Origin: a virus
DNA: 23,219 bases
Strand: one strand, 5' to 3'
IMG/VR virus record: IMGVR_UViG_3300025853_009693
Span: 1-23,219 of that record
In this document: in pieces, positions 7,495 to 14,195 of the stretch
Position numbering within the stretch: position 1 is the first letter of the stretch
Layout of the letters: each line of letters opens with the position of its first letter
Position numbers and translations under genes: made by a program
The notes under the pieces: model-generated
Databases searched by the model: none
Seen by the model: the letters and a program-made list of their open reading frames with translations, nothing else
Told to the model about the DNA's origin: nothing

Positions 7495-9705
7495 ATGGCT
7501 TCATACGAAACGAGAATCATGGCTGTTCAACACGAAATCAAATCTCAACTCGCCAAACTGCTTGCTACTGAAGATTTGGTGGTTGAACACCGTAGGGTTG
7601 AGACGGCTCAATTCAATGTTCATACTCGTGTGCTGACTCTTCCTCTGTGGGAGAAAGCAAGTAATGTTGTGTATGATTTGTTGGTTGGACACGAAGTTGG
7701 ACATGCATTGTTTACTCCTGATGAGAATTGGTTGGAGGAAGTGAAAGTTCCTCCTCAGTTTGTGAACATTGTAGAAGATGCTCGCGTTGAGAAATTGATG
7801 AAGCGCAAGTATATGGGACTTGCAAAATCATTTTTCAACGGATATAAAGAACTTAGTGATTCTGATTTCTTCTCCCTTGAAGGTGAAGATATCTCTAAAA
7901 TGAATCTTGCTGATAGAGCCAATCTTTGGTTTAAGATTGGTAGTCATGTTGACATTCCTATTGAGAATGGTGAAGAAATGGAGATTATCAATATGATTGC
8001 TGAAACTGAAACGTTTGCTGACGTTTTGATTGTTGCTGAACAACTTTATAGGTTTTGTAAGCAACAAAAAGAGAATGAAGAGAAAGTCGATGATATTGAT
8101 TCTCAAGAACAACAAGGAGATTCTCAATCTCCTGCTAGTGAACTTGTAGAGAGCAATAGTTCCTCTTCAGAAGAAGAGGGTGAGAGTGATAAGTCATCTC
8201 CTCAAGATTCTGAGGGTGATAGTGGTGCTTCTAATAATGATGGAATTCCCTCAAGTTCTGCTGGAAACAGTGGTGAGCCTGAAGTTCGTACTGCTGATTC
8301 CTTGGAAGAAAAACTTCGTGATCTTGTGAACAGCGAAGGTTGTGACAACGTTTATGTTGAGATTCCTCAAGTGAATCTTGATACCATTATTGCTAAAAAC
8401 TCTGACGTGCATAAAGAGATTAATAATTCTTTTCTGCATCAAGAAAAAAATCATAAGAAACATGCTGAAGAGAAAGGATTTCCCGCTCTAAATCTTTTTA
8501 ATCAAGTTGATACTGAGTTCTACAAGTTCAAGAAGTCTGCCCAGAAAGAAGTCAACTATCTGGTCAAAGAGTTTGAGTGCCGTAAGGCAGCAGACTCCTA
8601 TGCCCGTGCCACCACTGCCCGCACTGGTGTGTTGGACTGCACCAAACTTCATACCTACAAGTACAATGAAGACCTCTTTAAGAAGGTTACCACTCTTGCT
8701 GATGGTAAGAATCATGGATTGGTATTCGTTCTTGATTGGAGTGGCTCAATGGCTGAGGTGATGCCTGACACCTGCAAGCAACTTTTCAATCTTGTTTGGT
8801 TCTGTAAGAAAGTTGCCATTCCTTTTGAAGTTTATGCTTTTACTGGTGAATGGCGTCGCAGTGAATTTGATTATGAAACTGGTAAGCATCTTGCTGTAGA
8901 AGTAACTCCTCATTATGAGAAAAAAGAAGGATTGCTTAACGTTGAAGAAATGTTCTCTATGATGAACATTCTTACCAGTAAAGTTTCTGGCAAAGAACTT
9001 GAAAATCAAATGCTCAATATTTGGCGTCTTGCTGTTTGTTTTGCGAACAACTATCGTTGTTTGTATACTTATTCTAACCGTATGTCTCTTTCTGGAACTC
9101 CCTTGAATGAAGCAGTGATTTCTCTTCATCAGATTCTTCCAAAGTTTCAAAAGGAAAACAAACTTCAGAAAGTTCAGTGCATTATTCTGACTGATGGTGA
9201 AGCAAATCAAATTCCCTATCATGCAGAAGTAAACCGCCATTGGGAAAAACAAAGTTACATCGGCTGCCGCAGGTTGATTCCTGGAAAGTCTTTCCTTCGC
9301 GATCGTAAACTTGGAACAACTTATAGTGTTGGTTATGGGTATCATGAATTTACTGATACTCTTCTCAAGAATCTGAAGGATAATTTTCCCTATATGAACT
9401 TTATTGGTATTCGAGTTCTTGAAAGTCGAAATGCTAATCGGTTCATTCAACTCTATCATTCTCAGGCAGACAAGCAGTATGATAAAATTCAAAGTGACTG
9501 GAGGAAACTTAGGAGTTTTACTATTACCAACTCTGGATATGATGCATACTTTGGATTGTCCGCGACTGCATTGGCTCAAGATACTGAGTTTGAAGTTGCT
9601 GAGGATGCTACCAAGTCTCAAATCAAATCCGCATTTGTCAAATCTCTCAAAACCAAGAAACTAAATAAGAAAGTTCTTGGTGAATTCATTTCTCTAGTGG
9701 CATGA
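7495..9705 (+). CDS. CobT-like protein: HExxH metallopeptidase region plus VWA domain
   Basis: Numbered from ATG 7495 (736 residues). HEVGH (66-70) and VEDARVE (93-99) fit a gluzincin-type zinc site (two His plus a downstream Glu). A Ser/Glu/Asp/Gln low-complexity linker follows (about 193-263). A VWA domain contains the MIDAS motif DWSGS (414-418) and, later, a second conserved stretch LTDGE. Cyanophage relatives are often called CobT or peptidase. CobT is the VWA subunit of cobaltochelatase and partners CobS, which is encoded just downstream. The peptidase motif is not part of classical CobT as I know it, so a MoxR-VWA protein-remodelling role is at least as likely as metal chelation. ATG 7474 (inside the hairpin) and ATG 7519 are alternative starts, and no strong ribosome site decides. 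Confidence 0.85.
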   Translation: MASYETRIMAVQHEIKSQLAKLLATEDLVVEHRRVETAQFNVHTRVLTLPLWEKASNVVYDLLVGHEVGHALFTPDENWLEEVKVPPQFVNIVEDARVEKLMKRKYMGLAKSFFNGYKELSDSDFFSLEGEDISKMNLADRANLWFKIGSHVDIPIENGEEMEIINMIAETETFADVLIVAEQLYRFCKQQKENEEKVDDIDSQEQQGDSQSPASELVESNSSSSEEEGESDKSSPQDSEGDSGASNNDGIPSSSAGNSGEPEVRTADSLEEKLRDLVNSEGCDNVYVEIPQVNLDTIIAKNSDVHKEINNSFLHQEKNHKKHAEEKGFPALNLFNQVDTEFYKFKKSAQKEVNYLVKEFECRKAADSYARATTARTGVLDCTKLHTYKYNEDLFKKVTTLADGKNHGLVFVLDWSGSMAEVMPDTCKQLFNLVWFCKKVAIPFEVYAFTGEWRRSEFDYETGKHLAVEVTPHYEKKEGLLNVEEMFSMMNILTSKVSGKELENQMLNIWRLAVCFANNYRCLYTYSNRMSLSGTPLNEAVISLHQILPKFQKENKLQKVQCIILTDGEANQIPYHAEVNRHWEKQSYIGCRRLIPGKSFLRDRKLGTTYSVGYGYHEFTDTLLKNLKDNFPYMNFIGIRVLESRNANRFIQLYHSQADKQYDKIQSDWRKLRSFTITNSGYDAYFGLSATALAQDTEFEVAEDATKSQIKSAFVKSLKTKKLNKKVLGEFISLVA

Positions 9706-9845
9706 AAGAAAACTGGAAAGAAATTGCAATCGCATCAGAAAAAGATCCTAAAGTAATACAAATTCTCAAAGAAGGAGCAAAATCTTTATCGCAAGCATAT
9801 TTGCTACAAGCTATGCGATACAAGTATGGACAGTCTGGGAAGTGA
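9702..9845 (+). CDS. Small 47-residue helical protein of unknown function
   Basis: ATG at 9702 overlaps the stop of the CobT-like gene as ATGA, and the frame runs 47 residues to TGA (9843-9845). The product starts MKENWKEIAIASEKDPKVIQ and looks like two amphipathic helices separated near GAKSL. It has no Cys, no membrane segment and no motif I recognise. The tight overlap with the gene before and the position before CobS suggest a real coupled gene, perhaps an adaptor in the VWA/AAA+ system. That role is inference only. Confidence 0.6.
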   Translation: MKENWKEIAIASEKDPKVIQILKEGAKSLSQAYLLQAMRYKYGQSGK

Positions 9846-9850
9846 CACGA

Positions 9851-9869
9851 GGGGGGGTGAGAACTCCCC
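9851..9869 (+). other. G7 tract with small hairpin in the cobS leader gap
   Basis: Seven consecutive G (9851-9857) followed 8 bases later by CCCC (9866-9869) can form a 4 bp GGGG/CCCC stem (9854-9869), followed by TTT. It is the longest G run noticed in this AT-rich window. It could be a weak terminator for the gene upstream or a length-variable tract. It lies immediately ahead of the -10 box at 9879-9884. Confidence 0.35.
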
Positions 9870-9878
9870 TTTCTGCCT

Positions 9879-9884
9879 TATAAT
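9879..9884 (+). promoter_or_regulatory. Perfect -10 box TATAAT before cobS
   Basis: TATAAT (9879-9884) would start a transcript near 9891, giving a leader of about 17 bases before the cobS ATG (9908). No -35 hexamer is found 16-18 bases upstream, where the G-rich hairpin lies. The promoter would therefore need an activator or be weak. A phage middle-type promoter is possible. Confidence 0.5.
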
Positions 9885-9907
9885 AAAGAAGTTCAAACGA
9901 AACACGC

Positions 9908-11005
9908 ATGGCACTTTCTTCTGATTATATCCGCACTTCTCTTCAAGCACTTTATGGTAACAACATTACCAGTGCTGACATTAAAGCCTGGTGTAATATT
10001 AATGATTCCAACTATCAAACTGTAACCAAGAAGATTGATGACTACAAAGTTGGCCGTGGTAAATGGAATCTTGAAGTGACAAAACAAAAGGTGGAAGAAA
10101 TCGAACGTACCTTCCAAGCACCCGCTGTAGTTCCTCCTGTAGAGCAAAACCTTATTCCTGCAAAAGATGATACCTTCGTCAAGTTTGGTAACTTTGGTGA
10201 TATTAAAAAAATTATTCAGTCCCGTCTCTTCTATCCTACGTTCATTACGGGCCTTTCGGGTAACGGTAAAACGTTCAGTGTGGAGCAAGCGTGTGCTCAA
10301 CTCAAACGTGAACTGATTCGTGTAAACATTACTATTGAAACTGATGAAGATGATCTCATTGGTGGATTCCGTCTCGTCAACGGTGAAACTGTTTGGCATA
10401 ATGGCCCAGTCATCGAAGCCCTGGAGCGCGGTGCGATTCTACTGCTTGACGAGATTGACTTGGCTTCCAACAAAATTCTTTGCCTTCAATCAATCCTTGA
10501 AGGAAAGGGAGTGTTCTTGAAGAAGATTGGTAAGCACATTGTTCCTACTGATGGTTTCAATGTGATTGCCACTGCTAACACTAAAGGCAAAGGTTCTGAT
10601 GATGGGCGCTTCATTGGCACTAATGTTCTCAATGAAGCATTCCTTGAGCGTTTTCCTGTGACATTTGAGCAGTCCTATCCTGCCCCTGCAACTGAGCAGA
10701 AAATCCTTGAAGGTGTTGCTCTGGACTTGGGTGTAGAAGACAAGGATTTCTGTAAGCGTCTGGTGGACTGGGGAGATATTATCCGCAAGACTTTCTACGA
10801 TGGTGGTATTGAGGAAATCATCAGCACTCGTCGTTTGGTTCATATCATTCGTGCTTTTAGCATCTTCCAAGATAAAGCAAAAGCAATCCAAGTTTGCGTA
10901 AACCGTTTTGATGATGAAACCAAACAGGCATTCTTGGAGTTGTATGACAAAGTGGATGCTGATTTCCAAATGCCCATTGCCATTGACGAGCAATCGCAAC
11001 TTTGA
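9908..11005 (+). CDS. cobS: CobS-like / MoxR-type AAA+ ATPase
   Basis: This 365-residue AAA+ protein has Walker A GLSGNGKT (115-122), Walker B LLLDE (D181, E182) and a sensor segment VIATANT followed by an Arg-finger-like LNEAFLERF. The first 90 or so residues are a non-ATPase domain with DIKAWCNI. T4-like cyanophages nearly all carry this gene, named cobS after the ATPase subunit of aerobic cobaltochelatase. In the CobNST complex CobS works with CobT, and a CobT-like VWA protein lies just upstream. No CobN is in the window. A MoxR-type ATPase acting with its VWA partner on a protein target is an equal reading. No Shine-Dalgarno site is visible. Confidence 0.9.
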   Translation: MALSSDYIRTSLQALYGNNITSADIKAWCNINDSNYQTVTKKIDDYKVGRGKWNLEVTKQKVEEIERTFQAPAVVPPVEQNLIPAKDDTFVKFGNFGDIKKIIQSRLFYPTFITGLSGNGKTFSVEQACAQLKRELIRVNITIETDEDDLIGGFRLVNGETVWHNGPVIEALERGAILLLDEIDLASNKILCLQSILEGKGVFLKKIGKHIVPTDGFNVIATANTKGKGSDDGRFIGTNVLNEAFLERFPVTFEQSYPAPATEQKILEGVALDLGVEDKDFCKRLVDWGDIIRKTFYDGGIEEIISTRRLVHIIRAFSIFQDKAKAIQVCVNRFDDETKQAFLELYDKVDADFQMPIAIDEQSQL

Positions 11006-11011
11006 TATAAT
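10983..11011 (+). promoter_or_regulatory. Sigma70-type promoter in the end of cobS
   Basis: TTGACG (10983-10988; one mismatch to TTGACA), 17 bases, then a perfect TATAAT (11006-11011). The -35 lies inside cobS codons, and the -10 starts right after the cobS stop (11003-11005). Start near 11018. It would drive the DUF3310 gene, the clamp gene and probably the clamp-loader operon behind them. Confidence 0.85.
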
Positions 11012-11026
11012 TGAAAAGAGGTTATT

Positions 11027-11587
11027 ATGACTTACAGCACTATGTCTGAAAATGATGATATCACCATTATTGGTGGTGCAAGTGAAACAACCGAAAGAGA
11101 TTGGAGTGATTTCTGGGAGGAGGATGGAAATCTGGGCCCATACGCTGCAGATACAGTAAACATTGGAAGTCTTCTTCCTGGTGGTATGGAAGAAGATATT
11201 ATTACTTTCTCCTCTCCCTATGATTCTTCAACATTTAAATTAAACATGAATGATGTACCTGAACTTCCTAAAGCACCTACCAATGAGAATGGTTTCTGGA
11301 AGTATCATGAGGATGTAATCCTCAAAGAGATTCGTGATTATCTTGGTGGCACTTACAATGCTCACTATGCCTCTCAAGAATCCAAGACTCAGACTCTTGA
11401 TTTGATTGAAGGTATTGGTGATGCAGAACCATTCTGTCGCAGCAATGCAATTAAATATCTTTCTCGCTTTGGAAAGAAGAATGGAAAGTCCAAGCAGGAC
11501 ATTCTAAAAGCAATTCACTACTGCATTCTTCTCTATCACTTCGCTGGCCTTTGTAATGAAAATTCGCAACCCTATGAAACTTTCTGA
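11027..11587 (+). CDS. DUF3310-type protein of unknown function
   Basis: This 186-residue protein has an acidic, Gly/Ser-rich N-terminal half (about 1-85) without clear fold. The C-terminal segment (about 108-175) carries YNAHYASQESKTQTLDLIEG and then FCRSNAIKYLSRFGKKNGK with KAIHYCILLYHF. This fits DUF3310, a helical domain common in phage replication clusters whose members are sometimes called nucleotide-kinase-like. AAGAGG (11016-11021), 5 bases ahead, fixes the ATG at 11027. It is the first gene after the promoter at 10983-11011 and overlaps the clamp gene by 14 bases. Confidence 0.75.
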   Translation: MTYSTMSENDDITIIGGASETTERDWSDFWEEDGNLGPYAADTVNIGSLLPGGMEEDIITFSSPYDSSTFKLNMNDVPELPKAPTNENGFWKYHEDVILKEIRDYLGGTYNAHYASQESKTQTLDLIEGIGDAEPFCRSNAIKYLSRFGKKNGKSKQDILKAIHYCILLYHFAGLCNENSQPYETF

Positions 11588-12239
11588 TAAAACCCTTTCT
11601 GTTCTCAAGAACTTCTCTTCTATCAACCAGTCTATTCTGTTCAAAGAAGGTAGCAAACTTCGCACTATTAGTGTGATGAAGAACATCCTTGCAGAAGCAA
11701 CGATTACTGAAGAGTTCTCTAAAGATTTTGGTATCTATGACTTGAATCAATTCTTGAATGGTTTGACTCTTCACCAAAGCCCTGAACTTGATTTTGGTAA
11801 CGATGGTTATGTCGTTATCCGTGAAGGTAAAATGCGTTCTAAGTATTTCTTCGCAGATCCTAATGTAATCGTCACTCCTCCCGACAAAGACATTACTCTT
11901 CCTAGTGAAGATGTTTGCTTTGAAGTGAGCACTGAACAACTGGACAAACTGCTCAAGGCAGCAGCAGTGTATCAACTTCCTGATATCTCTGCTGTTGGTG
12001 AAGCTGGTGTTGTCAAACTGGTTGTTCGTGATAAGAAGAACGAAACTTCTAACGATTTTGCAATTGTTGTTGGTGAAACTGATTCTGAGTTCTCCTTCAA
12101 TTTCAAGGTAGAAAACATCAAAGTTCTTCCTGGAACTTATGAAGTTGTTGTTTCCAAGAAACTCCTGTCACGATTTGCTTCTAAGAATCACGATCTTACT
12201 TACTATATCGCTCTGGAACCTGATTCCACGTTTGCTTGA
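11574..12239 (+). CDS. 45: gp45 sliding clamp
   Basis: From ATG 11574 the 221-residue protein begins MKLSDKTLSVLKNFSSIN, close to T4 gp45 as I recall it (MKLSKDTTALLKNFATIN). It also keeps the AIYDLN-like GIYDLNQFLNGL, FFADPNVIV and the ending YYIALEPDST (T4 YVVALEADST). The trimer ring tethers gp43 to DNA and, in T4, activates gp55 polymerase at late promoters. An in-frame ATG at 11556 would add six residues, but similarity favours 11574. No ribosome site is visible. It overlaps the DUF3310 gene by 14 bases, so coupling is likely. Confidence 0.95.
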   Translation: MKLSDKTLSVLKNFSSINQSILFKEGSKLRTISVMKNILAEATITEEFSKDFGIYDLNQFLNGLTLHQSPELDFGNDGYVVIREGKMRSKYFFADPNVIVTPPDKDITLPSEDVCFEVSTEQLDKLLKAAAVYQLPDISAVGEAGVVKLVVRDKKNETSNDFAIVVGETDSEFSFNFKVENIKVLPGTYEVVVSKKLLSRFASKNHDLTYYIALEPDSTFA

Positions 12240-12574
12240 TGAGACATATCCTCTTTACATTGAAAGGTTGCAATGTTGAGTTGATGGAGGATGAAAATTA
12301 CATGAGAAAAATGTTGTATAATGCAGCAAAAGAATGTAATTCAACCCTCCTTAACCTGTCTGTTTACAAGTTTGAACCACAGGGTTTCACTGGTATCGCT
12401 ATGCTTGCTGAGTCTCACATCAGCATTCATACTTGGCCAGAGAAAAGTATGGCAGTATGTGACGCTTTTACCTGTGGCGATCACACTACACCAGAAAAGG
12501 GTGTAGAATATATGCAAAAGATGTTGGAATCAACCGACATCATTATGAATGAATTTATTCGCCCTTTAGAATGA
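12239..12574 (+). CDS. speD: S-adenosylmethionine decarboxylase proenzyme (SpeD-like)
   Basis: This 111-residue prokaryotic class-1 AdoMetDC has the self-cleavage site LAESHISIHTWPE, with S59 as the residue converted to the pyruvoyl cofactor, H64 as the processing His, and C79 in FTCGDH as the catalytic acid. The spacing matches the Ser63/His68/Cys83 set I recall for the Thermotoga enzyme. It makes decarboxylated SAM, the aminopropyl donor for spermidine. It sits between gp45 and the gp44 group with TGATG and ATGA junctions, so it is made together with the replisome. Polyamine for DNA packing or host translation is the usual proposal for cyanophage speD. Confidence 0.93.
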   Translation: MRHILFTLKGCNVELMEDENYMRKMLYNAAKECNSTLLNLSVYKFEPQGFTGIAMLAESHISIHTWPEKSMAVCDAFTCGDHTTPEKGVEYMQKMLESTDIIMNEFIRPLE

Positions 12575-13098
12575 ACATTTTCGTAACATCTCCTAATCCC
12601 TGGACTTCTGCAAGAGTTCTTCCTGACAAGCATATTGTCAAGATGCCTTTAGAAACCTGTCAGATGCTTGCTATCGTAGCATCAGACAAATGGGGACATG
12701 GATTCGGCACTCTTCCTAAGGCAGACGGTACTCCCTATGCCACTGAGAAGGGTGCTTTTCGTAATCACCCCTGCACCAAATGGGCATCGGAGTTTGTTAA
12801 CAACTGGCAATGGCTTATTCAGCACGGTATTGCATTGTGTGATGAATACAAACTCCGTTATGGTAAACATCACACTTGTTTCAAAACTCTGATTGCAGCA
12901 AGAGAAATCTTTCCGTATGCTGATCCTCAAGGACGCAGCGGAAAAGAGACAACACCATTCGCCAGAGCTATGCCTGACGAATTCAAATATGATGACAGCA
13001 TTGATACATTCACTGCTTACAAAATGTATATTGCTTCTAAACCATGGGTGTGCGATAATTATATTCGTATGCCACAGCGTAAACCTGATTGGGTATAA
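12571..13098 (+). CDS. Conserved phage protein of unknown function (DKHxVKM family)
   Basis: This 175-residue protein has DKHIVKMPLETCQML (19-33), RNHPCTKW (64-71) and EYKLRYGKHH (92-101). I have seen the combination of D-K-H-[IV]-V-K-M, HPC-x-x-W and YG-K-x-H in many phage proteins of similar size that lack a proven function. The invariant His, Cys, Asp and Glu look like a metal or catalytic site. No signal or membrane segment is visible. ATG overlaps the speD stop as ATGA, and gp44 starts 3 bases after this stop, so the gene sits in the clamp/clamp-loader operon. Confidence 0.7.
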   Translation: MNIFVTSPNPWTSARVLPDKHIVKMPLETCQMLAIVASDKWGHGFGTLPKADGTPYATEKGAFRNHPCTKWASEFVNNWQWLIQHGIALCDEYKLRYGKHHTCFKTLIAAREIFPYADPQGRSGKETTPFARAMPDEFKYDDSIDTFTAYKMYIASKPWVCDNYIRMPQRKPDWV

Positions 13099-13101
13099 AT
13101 T

Positions 13102-14049
13102 ATGAGTCGTGATGAATTTCTTTGGGTTGAGAAGTATCGACCCAAAACTATTGAAGATTGCATTCTTCCCGATGCAACAAAGAAAACTTTTAAAGACTTC
13201 CTAGATAAGGGGGAAGTTCCTAATCTGCTCCTTGCAGGGCCTGCTGGGTGTGGAAAGACAACCGTAGCAAAAGCACTGTGTAATGAACTTGGAGTAGATG
13301 TATATGTCATCAATGGATCCGACGAAGGTAGATTCCTTGATACTGTCCGAAACAATGCGAAGAACTTCGCTTCGACCGTATCGCTTTCGTCAACTGCTAA
13401 ACACAAAGTCATCATCATTGATGAGGCAGATAACACAACAAACGACGTACAACTCCTCCTACGTGCGTTTACTGAGGAATTTAGTGGCAACTGCAGATTC
13501 GTCTTCACCTGCAACTACAAGAACAAAATCATTGAACCTCTTCACTCCCGATGTGCCGTCGTTGACTTCTCAATCAAAGGGAAAGAGAAGGCGCAGTTGG
13601 CTGCAGGTTTTTATGGACGCCTTCAGGAAATTCTACAGGCAGAGGGTGTCAAGTATGACACAAAAGTCCTCCTTGAACTTATTAACAAACATTTCCCCGA
13701 TTGGCGACGAGTCCTTAATGAGTGCCAACGCTATTCGTCGGGAGGAGAAATCAATACGGGCATTCTTGCAACTTTTAGTGATGTAAAAGTAAATGACTTG
13801 GTTAAGAACCTTAAGGAAAAGAACTTTGCTGAAGTTCGTAAATGGGTTGTCAATAACCTGGACAATGATTCTGGTGTACTATTGCGTCGCATTTACGATG
13901 CTCTTACTACATCCCTTGAAAACCCTAGCATTCCTGCTGCTGTGCTTATTATTGCTAAGTATCAGTATCAGATCGCATTTGTTGCCGATCAAGAAATCAA
14001 TCTTCTAGCGGCTTTAACTGAAATTATGGTGGAGTGTGAATTCAAATGA
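13102..14049 (+). CDS. 44: gp44 clamp-loader ATPase subunit
   Basis: This 315-residue RFC-type AAA+ ATPase (T4: 319) begins LWVEKYRPKTIEDCILP, the RFC box at the N-terminus. It has Walker A GPAGCGKTT (46-54), Walker B IIIDEAD (104-110), sensor TCNYK (136-140) and the RFC-type SRC motif (149-151) that supplies the trans-acting arginine. With gp62 it opens gp45 and places it on DNA. The stop overlaps a 49-residue gene as ATGA. In T4 gp62 follows directly; here two other genes come between. Confidence 0.97.
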   Translation: MSRDEFLWVEKYRPKTIEDCILPDATKKTFKDFLDKGEVPNLLLAGPAGCGKTTVAKALCNELGVDVYVINGSDEGRFLDTVRNNAKNFASTVSLSSTAKHKVIIIDEADNTTNDVQLLLRAFTEEFSGNCRFVFTCNYKNKIIEPLHSRCAVVDFSIKGKEKAQLAAGFYGRLQEILQAEGVKYDTKVLLELINKHFPDWRRVLNECQRYSSGGEINTGILATFSDVKVNDLVKNLKEKNFAEVRKWVVNNLDNDSGVLLRRIYDALTTSLENPSIPAAVLIIAKYQYQIAFVADQEINLLAALTEIMVECEFK

Positions 14050-14195
14050 TTAAACAAATTAAGTCTCATTGGTATTATGTGTTCTGGGGTATTTGTACTG
14101 TTACTGTTGTAGCAGGACAAATCTACGTTGGAACGGGCTATCGTCAGATGGCAGAAGCAACTAAATCAACCGCTATTCATGTTGTGTGTGAATGA
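14046..14195 (+). CDS. 49-residue single-pass membrane protein
   Basis: ATG 14046 overlaps the gp44 stop as ATGA. The frame gives 49 residues ending at TGA 14193-14195, where the next ATG (14192) overlaps again. After a basic start (MIKQIKSHW) residues 9-29 are hydrophobic and aromatic (WYYVFWGICTVTVVAGQIYV) and long enough to cross the membrane. A polar tail follows. Both junctions are coupled overlaps, which argues for a real gene. The function is unknown. A role with the DUF4338-like gene it precedes is possible. Confidence 0.65.
   Translation: MIKQIKSHWYYVFWGICTVTVVAGQIYVGTGYRQMAEATKSTAIHVVCE

Noticed and set aside
7344-7571. Lys/Arg-rich + strand frame of 75 codons across the sulfotransferase/CobT-like gap
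   Set aside because: It begins inside the sulfotransferase gene and ends inside the CobT-like gene, crosses a hairpin and has no ribosome site. A decayed basic peptide at 7383-7460 cannot be excluded but is not supported.
8746-9621. Long minus-strand open frame of 291 codons
   Set aside because: It lies wholly opposite the VWA half of the CobT-like gene, has no recognisable domain, and every supported gene is on the + strand.
7495-9705. Firm call as cobalamin biosynthesis CobT
   Set aside because: The VWA domain and CobS neighbour fit, but the HExxH region and lack of CobN make cobalt insertion unproven, so no gene symbol was given.
11556-11573. Upstream in-frame ATG for gp45
   Set aside because: It would add six residues not found in T4 gp45, which begins at the position matching ATG 11574.
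12317-12322. TATAAT inside speD
   Set aside because: No -35 at a suitable distance, and the bases encode conserved speD codons.
13298-13786. + strand frame of 162 codons
   Set aside because: An alternate frame inside gp44, whose motifs are intact.
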